DNA of 55,484 bases from Lachnospiraceae bacterium UBA1759 (GTDB lineage Bacteria > Bacillota > Clostridia > Lachnospirales > Lachnospiraceae), in contig DCHF01000051.1 of the NCBI GenBank assembly GCA_002315555.1, positions 90,480-145,963 of the forward strand, given 5' to 3'. A program made the position numbers and the translations under genes. Shown here piece after piece: positions 7,669-14,320 of the stretch. The notes under the pieces are model-generated. The model was not told where the DNA came from and did no database searches. It saw only the letters and a list, made by a program, of their open reading frames with translations. Numbering within the stretch: position 1 is the stretch's first letter; each line of letters starts with the position of its first letter.

Positions 7669-8984
7669 TTCTTCGCCTCCTTTGCTTTTTTCCAGGCCAT
7701 CAGCTGTGCCTTGGCAAGCTTGTTGGTCTGGACCAGGGGACGGTTTGCGGGACAGCCGAAGGAACAGCAGCCGCATTCCATACAGATATTGACCTTCAGT
7801 TCGTCCAGACGCTCCATGTTGCCCTTCTTGTAAGCGCTTTCAATGGCAGCCGGCATCAGGTTCAGCGGGCAATGCTGGATGCACTTGCCGCAGCGGATGC
7901 AGACGGACGGTTCGGGAAGAACGGCGTCCTTTTTATTGAAGGCGAGGAGTGCATTGGTGGATTTCAGGACAGGCTGTTCAAGATCCGGGACTGCGATGCC
8001 CATCATCGGGCCGCCGTACAGGACTTTTGCGGGCTCTTCCGTGAAACCGCCGGCAGCTTCAAAGACATCCTTCATCTTCATGCCGATCGGGACGATGACA
8101 TTCTTGGGCTCCTTCACTGCGGAACCGTCGATCGTGACGACCTTCTCAACGAGCGGCATACCGGTCTTTAAGAACTGGCCGATGACAGCGAGCGTGGTTA
8201 CGTTCAGAACGACCGCACCTGCGTCGAGCGGAAGCTTGCCTTCCGGAACGATACCGCCGGTCGTGTGGTAGATCAGAACCTTTTCACCGCCCTGCGGGTA
8301 CATCGGCGGAAGGGCCTTGACCTCCATGCGGGACTCGCCGGAAATGGCTTCGTTCATGGACTTGATGCACTCCGGCTTGTTGCTTTCAATGCCGAAGATC
8401 AGCTTCTCGGGCTTGAGGTATTCCACAAGCACGCGGGCAGCGGTCATCATGTCGTCAGTGCGGTCGAGCATCGTGCGGGTATCGGACGTGATGAAGGGTT
8501 CGCACTCCGCGCCGTTAACGACGATGTAGCGGACCTGATCGATGTCCTTGACCGCCAGCTTGACCATGGTCGGGAAACCTGCACCGCCCAGACCGACTAC
8601 GCCGGAATCCTTGACGGCTTTTAACAGATCCTCAAGGGAGTGGACTTCCGGTACCTGAAGATCCTCATAGGTCTCCTGAAGACCGTCCGTAGCGATTTCG
8701 ATGGTCTGCATGGGCCGACCCATGGCACCCATCATTTCCGCGACTTTTTTAACTGTTCCGGAAACACCGGAATGAATGTTGGCGGATACAAAACCGCCTG
8801 CTTCCGCGATCATCTGGCCGACCTTGACGGCATCGCCGGGCTTGACGATGGGCTTGGCCGGTGCGCCGATACCCATGGACATGGGCACAACGACACTTGC
8901 GGGGATCGGAAGGCGGACCGGCTTCATGCCGGCTGTGTTTTTGTTGTGGGGTACATGGACCCCGTGCAGCTTTTTCAAGTGCAT
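7665..8984 (-). CDS. rnfC: RnfC, NADH-binding subunit of the Rnf complex
   Basis: 439 residues, close to the usual clostridial length. It holds the N-terminal RnfC barrel-sandwich region (HIHSG-like element ANIHSGVSGTVKKV), the FMN/NADH-binding Rossmann part with VGLGGAGFPTMVKL and VNGAECEPFIT, a SLBB-type domain, and two [4Fe-4S] motifs near the C-terminus (CIRCGKCIQHCP and CMECGCCSFGCP). RnfC is the peripheral cytoplasmic subunit where NAD+ is reduced. It is the first rnf gene, with ACGGAGGTC as ribosome-binding site, and starts 96 bases after the preceding membrane-protein gene. Confidence 0.96.
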   Translation of the reverse strand: MHLKKLHGVHVPHNKNTAGMKPVRLPIPASVVVPMSMGIGAPAKPIVKPGDAVKVGQMIAEAGGFVSANIHSGVSGTVKKVAEMMGAMGRPMQTIEIATDGLQETYEDLQVPEVHSLEDLLKAVKDSGVVGLGGAGFPTMVKLAVKDIDQVRYIVVNGAECEPFITSDTRTMLDRTDDMMTAARVLVEYLKPEKLIFGIESNKPECIKSMNEAISGESRMEVKALPPMYPQGGEKVLIYHTTGGIVPEGKLPLDAGAVVLNVTTLAVIGQFLKTGMPLVEKVVTIDGSAVKEPKNVIVPIGMKMKDVFEAAGGFTEEPAKVLYGGPMMGIAVPDLEQPVLKSTNALLAFNKKDAVLPEPSVCIRCGKCIQHCPLNLMPAAIESAYKKGNMERLDELKVNICMECGCCSFGCPANRPLVQTNKLAKAQLMAWKKAKEAKK

Positions 8985-9080
8985 GACCTCCGTAAATAAT
9001 GTGTATTGGTTGAAACGGCTGCGGGACAGCGGTTCCGGGGTATTTAAATGATGCGGTAAAGCCGGATGTGCATATATGCA
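8985..9080 (-). promoter_or_regulatory. Spacer before rnfC with a 12-base perfect palindrome
   Basis: TGCATATATGCA at 9069-9080 is a perfect palindrome lying directly after the stop codon of the upstream gene. No convincing -35/-10 pair is visible. It is the only spacer over 20 bases within the operon, so an internal promoter or RNA-processing site is possible. Confidence 0.3.
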
Positions 9081-9614
9081 TCAATATAAATCGAGATAGG
9101 GCTTCAAGGCTTTGTTTTTCTTCAAAGCCTTGATCGCGAACTGTGCGGCAAAGCCGGTGAAAAGACCGGTGACGATACCGGAGATCAGAAGGACCGGAAG
9201 GTACGCGAACAGTGCGGGGGTCCGCATGAGGAGCGCGGCCATCAGGATCTGACCGGTGTTATGGGCGATGGCACCCAGCGCGGAGACCGCAAAGGTCTGG
9301 CTTTCCGGGAGACGCCGGTAAAGGAGCCTCATGACGAGGAATGCCAGCAGGCCGCCGGCCATCGAATACAGGAAAACACTCATCTGACCGGAAAAGACGC
9401 TGCCGAGCGTGACACGGACGATTAGGAGTAAAAATGCGCAGGTCGGCCCGGTGAAGTACAGGGCAAACAAGGTGAAGATATTGGCCAGGCCGAGCTTGAT
9501 GCCGGGGATGGGCGTCAGGGACGGAAGCTGGGCTTCAATGACGAAGACCACTAAGGCCATGGCGGACAGGATGCCGGTGAGGGCGATCTTACGGGTGGTG
9601 CGAGTCTGCTTCAT
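9081..9614 (-). CDS. Gx transporter family membrane protein (heptaprenyl-diphosphate-synthase component I-like; EetB-like)
   Basis: 177 residues from ATG 9614 (177 is preferred because homologues begin with RKIALTGILSAMALV; a longer start at 9659 would add 15 residues and overlap the previous gene by 41 bases; neither has a strong ribosome-binding site). Five or six membrane helices are seen, with IPGIKLGLANIFTLFALYF and the Gly-rich helix TLGSVFSGQMSVFLYSMAGG, typical of Pfam Hpre_diP_synt_I. The family name is historical; these proteins resemble ECF S components and their role is not settled. Beside a NusG-domain-II protein and ApbE it matches the EetA/EetB pair known from flavin-based extracellular electron transfer loci of Firmicutes (from memory). 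Confidence 0.83.
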   Translation of the reverse strand: MKQTRTTRKIALTGILSAMALVVFVIEAQLPSLTPIPGIKLGLANIFTLFALYFTGPTCAFLLLIVRVTLGSVFSGQMSVFLYSMAGGLLAFLVMRLLYRRLPESQTFAVSALGAIAHNTGQILMAALLMRTPALFAYLPVLLISGIVTGLFTGFAAQFAIKALKKNKALKPYLDLY

Positions 9615-9618
9615 GGGC

Positions 9619-10056
9619 TTACTGTGCGACGGCGTCGACTTCCGCGGCGTCCTGTTCATACTGGATGATCAGAAGATGCGGCAGGCAGATGATGGGCAGA
9701 CCGTCCGTCGTCAGCGGTCCGTGTGTGACACAGATCTGATCCGGGCAGTCGGCTTCCGTTACGGAAATGCTGCCGTTTGAGACCGTGACGGTGTTTTTTC
9801 CGTAACCGGTGTCCAGGGTGAATTTGGTGTCCCTGGAAAGATCCACGGTGCGGACGATCTTGTTGTCCACGATAATGACGGCTTTTTCGCCTTTTCCCGT
9901 GCCTCCGAAGGTGCGGATCCCGTACCGGACAAGGAACAGGACGACGATGAGACCGGCAAAAATGATAAGCCAGGCTTTGGTTGTCAGCTGAAACTTCTTT
10001 TTCGTGTCAGACCTTCTTTCGTAAATTGAGAAACGCTTCCGGACGGGCCGGATCAT
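9619..10056 (-). CDS. NusG domain II-containing membrane-anchored protein (EetA-like)
   Basis: 145 residues: a basic N-terminus, one membrane helix (about residues 28-46) and an extracytoplasmic NusG-domain-II fold. The conserved element ADCPDQICVTHG followed by LPIICLPHLL is diagnostic of this family (formerly DUF1312), including the paired cysteines. The ATG overlaps the apbE stop (ATGA), so it is translationally coupled to apbE. Function unproven; in many Firmicutes it sits beside apbE, a Gx-transporter gene and rnf, which suggests a role in an extracytoplasmic flavin electron path. Confidence 0.85.
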   Translation of the reverse strand: MIRPVRKRFSIYERRSDTKKKFQLTTKAWLIIFAGLIVVLFLVRYGIRTFGGTGKGEKAVIIVDNKIVRTVDLSRDTKFTLDTGYGKNTVTVSNGSISVTEADCPDQICVTHGPLTTDGLPIICLPHLLIIQYEQDAAEVDAVAQ

Positions 10057-11111
10057 TTCCGGACGACCGCCGGTGCGGCTTCCGTGGTGTTAAAGACGGA
10101 TTCAAGGCCTTCGGAGATCGTGATGCTCCGGTCCTTTTCCATCAGGATCATGTCAAAATCGTAGATTCCGCTTTGATAGAAGCGGACGGCGCCGTCCTTT
10201 CCCATGACGAAGAGGGCGGTGCTCAGGGCGTCGGCGAGGACATCGTCCTCCGTGACGATCGTGACGGAGAGAAGCGAGTTGTCCACCGGGCGGCCCGTAT
10301 CGGGGTCGATGATGTGCGAATAGGTCACACCGTCTTTTTCAAAATAGCGCTCATAGCTGCCGCTTGTGACAACGGCGGTGTCGGAGAGCGTAACGGTCGC
10401 GTAATAGACGCTTTTGTCTTCCGGGTCCTGGATGCCGACGGTGAAGTCGCTGCCGTCCGGCTTGGAACCGAGCAGAGAAACGTTGCCGCCCAGCGAAATG
10501 ATGGCGGAGGAAACTCCGCAATCATTCAGGTGGGCCTTCAGAACGGAGGCGGCGTAGCCTTTTCCGATGCCGCCGAGATCCAGAACGGGAAGGGCGGAAG
10601 CGTCGGAACTGTCCAGTGCGCCGCGGGCTTTTTCCCAACCGGAAGCGTCCAGAAGGGTACGAAGCTCATCGTCCGATGGAATGCGGTATTCGCCGGAGTA
10701 GAATCCCCAGGCGCGGACGACGGGATAAATCGTGGGATCAAAGGCTCCCTGCGTGTTTTCCGAAACGGAAAGGGCGCGGTCAAGAAGCGAAGAAAGCGCT
10801 TCATCGCTCAGGATCTTCGGATCTTCCGCGTAGCTTTTGTCCGCGGCGGAAGGATCGGTGTCTTTCATACTGCCCATCACGTCCGTGAGAAGCGCGTCGA
10901 TGCGGTAGGCCTCGGTCTCCGCGGAGGAAAGTGCATCATGTGCCTGCTCCGTAGCTTTTTTTCCGCCGTTTTCCGGATAGAGGATGAACTGGATCACCGT
11001 ATCCATGCAGAAGAATTCACTGCGGACGGGATCGGAGGTGTGCGCACACCCCGAACAAAGGGCAAGGAACATGCCGAATATGAAGATGACCGGTATAAGT
11101 GTTTTTTTCAT
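10053..11111 (-). CDS. apbE: FAD:protein FMN transferase, lipoprotein
   Basis: 352 residues. The signal peptide MKKTLIPVIFIFGMFLALCSGC has a lipobox at C22, so the enzyme is anchored outside the membrane, where its targets RnfG and RnfD face. ApbE transfers FMN from FAD to a Thr in the (S/D)GAT motif. Visible family elements are FFCMDTVIQFILY at the N-terminus, the VLDLGGIGKGYAA glycine loop, TSGSYERYF, YSHIIDPDTGRPV and the Mg2+-site region DVLADALSTALF. First gene of the nine-gene apbE-rnf operon, with its own promoter at 11151-11179. Confidence 0.95.
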   Translation of the reverse strand: MKKTLIPVIFIFGMFLALCSGCAHTSDPVRSEFFCMDTVIQFILYPENGGKKATEQAHDALSSAETEAYRIDALLTDVMGSMKDTDPSAADKSYAEDPKILSDEALSSLLDRALSVSENTQGAFDPTIYPVVRAWGFYSGEYRIPSDDELRTLLDASGWEKARGALDSSDASALPVLDLGGIGKGYAASVLKAHLNDCGVSSAIISLGGNVSLLGSKPDGSDFTVGIQDPEDKSVYYATVTLSDTAVVTSGSYERYFEKDGVTYSHIIDPDTGRPVDNSLLSVTIVTEDDVLADALSTALFVMGKDGAVRFYQSGIYDFDMILMEKDRSITISEGLESVFNTTEAAPAVVRK

Positions 11112-11145
11112 GGATCCTCCGGACCAAACCTGCGGAAAGGCGCTA

Positions 11146-11179
11146 TTTTGATTATATAATAAGAAATAATCAAATTCAA
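11146..11179 (-). promoter_or_regulatory. Promoter of the apbE-rnf operon with overlapping inverted repeat
   Basis: Read on the minus strand: -35 TTGAAT (11179-11174), 17-base spacer, -10 TATAAT (11156-11151). A perfect 9-base inverted repeat (TTTGATTAT at 11147-11155 and ATAATCAAA at 11166-11174, 10 bases between) covers the spacer and the -10, where a repressor would block polymerase. The regulator is unknown; it does not match the Rex consensus. Confidence 0.7.
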
Positions 11180-11270
11180 TAAATTACTTTTTTAACAAAG
11201 GTTTTTGATGAAACGCGGCACATTCATCGGAAAGCAGCGGGAAAGTCCGTGAAAATCTCTGCTTTTTTAA

Positions 11271-11298
11271 TTGAAATTTCGTCAGCAAGTATTATAAT
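11271..11298 (+). promoter_or_regulatory. Promoter of the GH125 gene
   Basis: -35 TTGAAA (11271-11276), 16-base spacer, -10 TATAAT (11293-11298). Downstream in the leader, TATATCAT occurs twice about 20 bases apart, the second copy within the 10-base palindrome TGATATATCA (11319-11328), a possible operator. It is back to back with the apbE promoter. Confidence 0.7.
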
Positions 11299-11359
11299 GG
11301 TATATCATACGCATTGATTGATATATCATTTGGTGCGGATAATGGAAAAGGGGAATACT

Positions 11360-12661
11360 ATGAGCGTTATTGAAACGATCGGAAACCGCCTGGAAGTGCT
11401 TCGTCCGGAGATGAATGCGGTTGACGGACTTTATGATATGTTCAAGCGTTGCTTTGTCAATACGGTAGAGACGACGCTTCAGCCGGTGAAGCCGGGCGAT
11501 ACTTTTGTCATCACCGGTGACATTGAAGCCATGTGGCTTCGTGACTCCACGGCACAGGTCCTTCATTACATCCGTTTCTGTGATGATCCGGAAGTTGCGG
11601 CACTTGTTGAGGGGCTGATCGCGCGTCAGGCGGAATGCATTCTCATCGATCCGTACGCAAACTCCTTTAACAAGACCGATAACGGCCGCCATTGGACCAA
11701 GGACGAGCCGCAGCCCTGCGGACATGTCTGGGAGGAAAAGTACGAGATCGACTCTCTGTGCTACCCGATCCTTCTGGCATGGCGTTTCTATCAGGCCACC
11801 GGGAAAAAGAGCTTCCTGACGGAAGACTTCCACAAGGCACTGGCCACGATCATTCGCGTATTCACTACGGAACAGGATCACACAAACAGTGATTATTATT
11901 TCATCCGCCCGGATGTTCCGCCGCTCGATACACTGAGCCACGGCGGCAAGGGTGCACCGGTCGCAAAGAACGGCATGACCTGGAGCGGCTTCCGTCCGTC
12001 CGATGATGCCTGCACTCTGGGCTATCTGATCCCGTCCAATCTGTTTGCGGTACAGGTCCTTCCGCACGCCGCATTCTTTGCGCGTGAGATGGGCGATGAA
12101 GCGCTCGCGCTGGAAGCGGAGCGCCTGATCCGCGAGATCTCCGAAGGTCTGGCCGGTTGTGCGACCGTCCAGGATCCGGACTTCGGCGAGATCTATGCAT
12201 ATGAGACCGACGGCCTCGGCAACTACGTCATGATGGACGATGCCAACGTTCCGAGTCTTCTTTCCCTTCCGTATCTGGGCGTTTGCGGCAAACAGGATCC
12301 GCTGTATCTCCGCACCAGAAGCTTTGTTCTCAGCAAAAAGAATCCCTTCTATTATGAAGGCAGCTACGCAAAGGGTGTAGGCAGTCCGCATACGCCGGAC
12401 GGTTACATCTGGCATATCGCACTTTGCATGCAGATCATGACCACGGACAATGAAGAGGAACAGGCCGGGCTCGTTAAGATGATCCTGACGACACATGCCG
12501 GAACCGGTTTCATCCATGAGAGCTTCCAGCCTGATGATCCCACGCAGTTCACCCGCGAATGGTTTGCATGGGCAAACTCTTTATTCGGCGAAATGCTGTA
12601 CCGTCTGCACGAAGAAGGTAAGCTGGAAAAGATTCTCGCACGGGTTGCGGAGATGGTGTAA
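11360..12661 (+). CDS. GH125 exo-alpha-1,6-mannosidase
   Basis: 433 residues from ATG 11360, which has AAAGGGG six bases upstream; the frame is open to 11318, but that segment is the leader. The signature GDIEAMWLRDSTAQ near the N-terminus and FIHESFQPDDP near the C-terminus are those of GH125 (formerly DUF1237), inverting enzymes that remove terminal alpha-1,6-linked mannose; the conserved acid residues in both motifs are present. The length fits the family (about 430). There is no signal peptide, so it acts in the cytoplasm on imported mannosides. The GH38 gene and ABC importer further right (43264-52194) could belong to the same catabolic route, though they are transcribed separately. Confidence 0.93.
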   Translation: MSVIETIGNRLEVLRPEMNAVDGLYDMFKRCFVNTVETTLQPVKPGDTFVITGDIEAMWLRDSTAQVLHYIRFCDDPEVAALVEGLIARQAECILIDPYANSFNKTDNGRHWTKDEPQPCGHVWEEKYEIDSLCYPILLAWRFYQATGKKSFLTEDFHKALATIIRVFTTEQDHTNSDYYFIRPDVPPLDTLSHGGKGAPVAKNGMTWSGFRPSDDACTLGYLIPSNLFAVQVLPHAAFFAREMGDEALALEAERLIREISEGLAGCATVQDPDFGEIYAYETDGLGNYVMMDDANVPSLLSLPYLGVCGKQDPLYLRTRSFVLSKKNPFYYEGSYAKGVGSPHTPDGYIWHIALCMQIMTTDNEEEQAGLVKMILTTHAGTGFIHESFQPDDPTQFTREWFAWANSLFGEMLYRLHEEGKLEKILARVAEMV

Positions 12662-12700
12662 TTCAAGGAAAAGCGAAGGCACTTTCAAGTGCCGGATATA

Positions 12701-12730
12701 AAAAAGACCGCCCGGAAGGGCGGTCTTTTT
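12701..12730. terminator. Bidirectional terminator between the GH125 and degV genes
   Basis: Perfect stem AAAAAGACCGCCC / GGGCGGTCTTTTT with loop GGAA, serving the two convergent genes. A smaller hairpin GGCACTT-TC-AAGTGCC lies just before it (12678-12693). Confidence 0.93.
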
Positions 12731-12742
12731 TATGTAGGCGCG

Positions 12743-13606
12743 TTAGAATTTGCGTGTTCCGTTATAGAACAGTGCCACGGTACCGGGGCCGACGTGTGAA
12801 CCGGTCACCGCTTCATACATGACGGTGATGCATTCGCCCTTAAAGCCTTTTTCACGGAGCAGTGCCAGAAGGCTCTCTGCACCGGCTTCGTTATCGGCGT
12901 GCGCGATGCCGATGGTTTCGGTCATATCCGCACAGAGATTTTCAAATTTTGTCGCGATGGACTTCAGCGCCATCTTCATGCCCTTGACTTTGCCGTTCAG
13001 TACGATGCGGCCGATCTCATCACCGATCAGGATGGGTTTGATATTCAGGATGTTGCCGATGGCTGCGCTTGCACCGGAAATACGGCCGCCGCGCTTTAAG
13101 TACATGAGGTCATCGACCGTGAAATACTGGCAGATGGTCTTGCGGCTCTCCTTCAGGTAAGCAACGATCTCGTCGAGGCCCTTGCCGTCGTCACGCATTT
13201 TTGCGGCTTTGATGGCCTGCAGACCTTCGCCGAGGGATGCAGCATAAGTGTCGATCGCTACGATCCTGCGCTCCGGGAAATCCTCCTCCAGTTCATGTAC
13301 AGCGACCTGAGCCGCGTTTGCGGTTCCGCTGATGCCGCCGGACATACCGATGTAAAGAATGTCGTCGCCGGCTTCAAGCATCGGACGGAAGGCCTCCATG
13401 AAGTCGTTGACATTGATCAGAGCAGTGGAAACTACGGCTCCTTTTCTCATGTTACCGTAAAAAGCCGCACCGTCAAAATCATGTTCCTCGGGGTATTCGA
13501 CCGGTGTATCGTTCACGGAAAGATTGAAAGACAACTGGTGCAAATTATATTTTTTTAAGAGCGCAACAGTGAGGTTTGAAGACGTGTCGGTAAAAATCTG
13601 CAACAT
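12743..13606 (-). CDS. DegV family fatty-acid-binding protein
   Basis: 287 residues, the usual DegV length. It begins with the DegV signature (MLQIFTDTSSNLTVALLKK, matching the ITDSTSDL-type motif) and contains YIGMSGGISGTANAA, which matches the lipid-carboxylate-binding SS(G)LSGTY loop, and MYLKRGGRISGASA, a hallmark motif. DegV/FakB proteins bind fatty acids; FakB presents them to the kinase FakA for phospholipid synthesis. No FakA gene is seen in the window. The C-terminus GSHVGPGTVALFYNGTRKF matches the conserved H-x-GPG-x-(I/V)G end. AAGGAG precedes the start by 8 bases. Confidence 0.92.
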   Translation of the reverse strand: MLQIFTDTSSNLTVALLKKYNLHQLSFNLSVNDTPVEYPEEHDFDGAAFYGNMRKGAVVSTALINVNDFMEAFRPMLEAGDDILYIGMSGGISGTANAAQVAVHELEEDFPERRIVAIDTYAASLGEGLQAIKAAKMRDDGKGLDEIVAYLKESRKTICQYFTVDDLMYLKRGGRISGASAAIGNILNIKPILIGDEIGRIVLNGKVKGMKMALKSIATKFENLCADMTETIGIAHADNEAGAESLLALLREKGFKGECITVMYEAVTGSHVGPGTVALFYNGTRKF

Positions 13607-14231
13607 AAAAGTCTCCTTGTAAAATGTCGAATATTGTGGACCTTTTCAAACAAAAATATTGTCTTTTTTATTGGACAGAAATGTCCGTGTTTTTGTGATG
13701 CCTTTTTGCTGTCTCCGGCACCCCGGTCCGTCTGTTTTTATGGGTCAATGGTAACACGCGCACACGCAAAATGACAACCTACCGCACGGGGAGGCGGCTC
13801 TACCACCGCCAAATAGAACTCTACAGCGCTGCGGAGAGCGGCTCTACGAATCGTGGAGTTGGCGTATTTGCTGGGTATTTGAGGCTTTTCGGCAAAAAGA
13901 CGGCAAAGTGGTGCGAAATACGGAGAACAGAAGCTCGCAGCTCCTGTGATGGAAAAAACAGGCAGCGCGGTGACCCTGCCGCTTGCGTTCATTACTCTGT
14001 AACAATTGAAAACAAAATTGTGGCAGTTTTTGAAAAATGTGACCGGAACAGTCTTTCACATACCGGGCCCGGTGACGGTTACCGAAAGTTTTCTTCCTAT
14101 AAAGTGTGACAGATATCGAAGATTCGTACCCCGAAGAATAAAACATTGTGCACTTTTTCGGAAATTAACATTTATGCAACAAATTAGTAGCAAAAAAGTT
14201 AATAAATTTAAAAATTTGGACAAAATGTTGG
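13607..14231. other. Long intergenic region with hairpins and no convincing gene
   Basis: From 13607 to ~13740 the sequence is AT-rich and must hold the degV promoter. From ~13740 to ~14000 it is GC-richer and rich in short inverted repeats: GGCGG/CCGCC (13793-13810), CTCTACGA/TCGTGGAG (13842-13858) and repeated CGGCTCTAC (13795 and 13839). Frames of 60-110 codons are open on both strands here, but none has a ribosome-binding site, a recognisable domain or protein-like composition. From ~14150 it is again AT-rich and acts as an UP-like element for the pilus promoter. The middle could be a dispersed intergenic repeat or a structured RNA. Confidence 0.5.
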
Positions 14232-14260
14232 TTGTGCAGACTCGAAGTCTGTGCTAAAAT
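14232..14260 (+). promoter_or_regulatory. Promoter of the type IV pilus operon with palindrome in the spacer
   Basis: -35 TTGTGC (14232-14237), spacer of 17, -10 TAAAAT (14255-14260). The spacer contains the inverted repeat CAGACT-CGA-AGTCTG (14237-14251), placed where a transcription factor would sit on or twist the promoter. The 50 bases upstream are almost pure A/T. A leader of ~55 bases leads to AAGGAG and the pilB ATG at 14321. Confidence 0.6.
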
Positions 14261-14320
14261 ATGGGTAATTATTAGTGGGTCAAAGGGGGTTTCTGCCTTT
14301 TTGGCACAAAAGGAGATCGT

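Noticed and set aside
9981..11159. Plus-strand open frame of 392 codons opposite apbE
   Set aside because: It is the antisense of apbE and crosses its promoter; no ribosome-binding site and no recognisable fold.
11147..11205. A Rex redox-repressor site at the rnf promoter
   Set aside because: TTGTTAA occurs once near 11195 on the minus strand, but the second half-site TTAACAA at the right distance is absent.
11282..12517. Minus-strand open frame of 411 codons opposite the GH125 gene
   Set aside because: Shadow of a well-supported glycosidase gene; the composition is unlike real proteins.
13738..14257. Four overlapping small frames on both strands upstream of pilB
   Set aside because: None has a ribosome-binding site, a family motif or protein-like composition; the region is better read as intergenic with hairpins.
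14261..14320. A c-di-GMP riboswitch in the pilB leader
   Set aside because: The leader is only about 55 bases and lacks the conserved GEMM-I core; too short to hold the aptamer.
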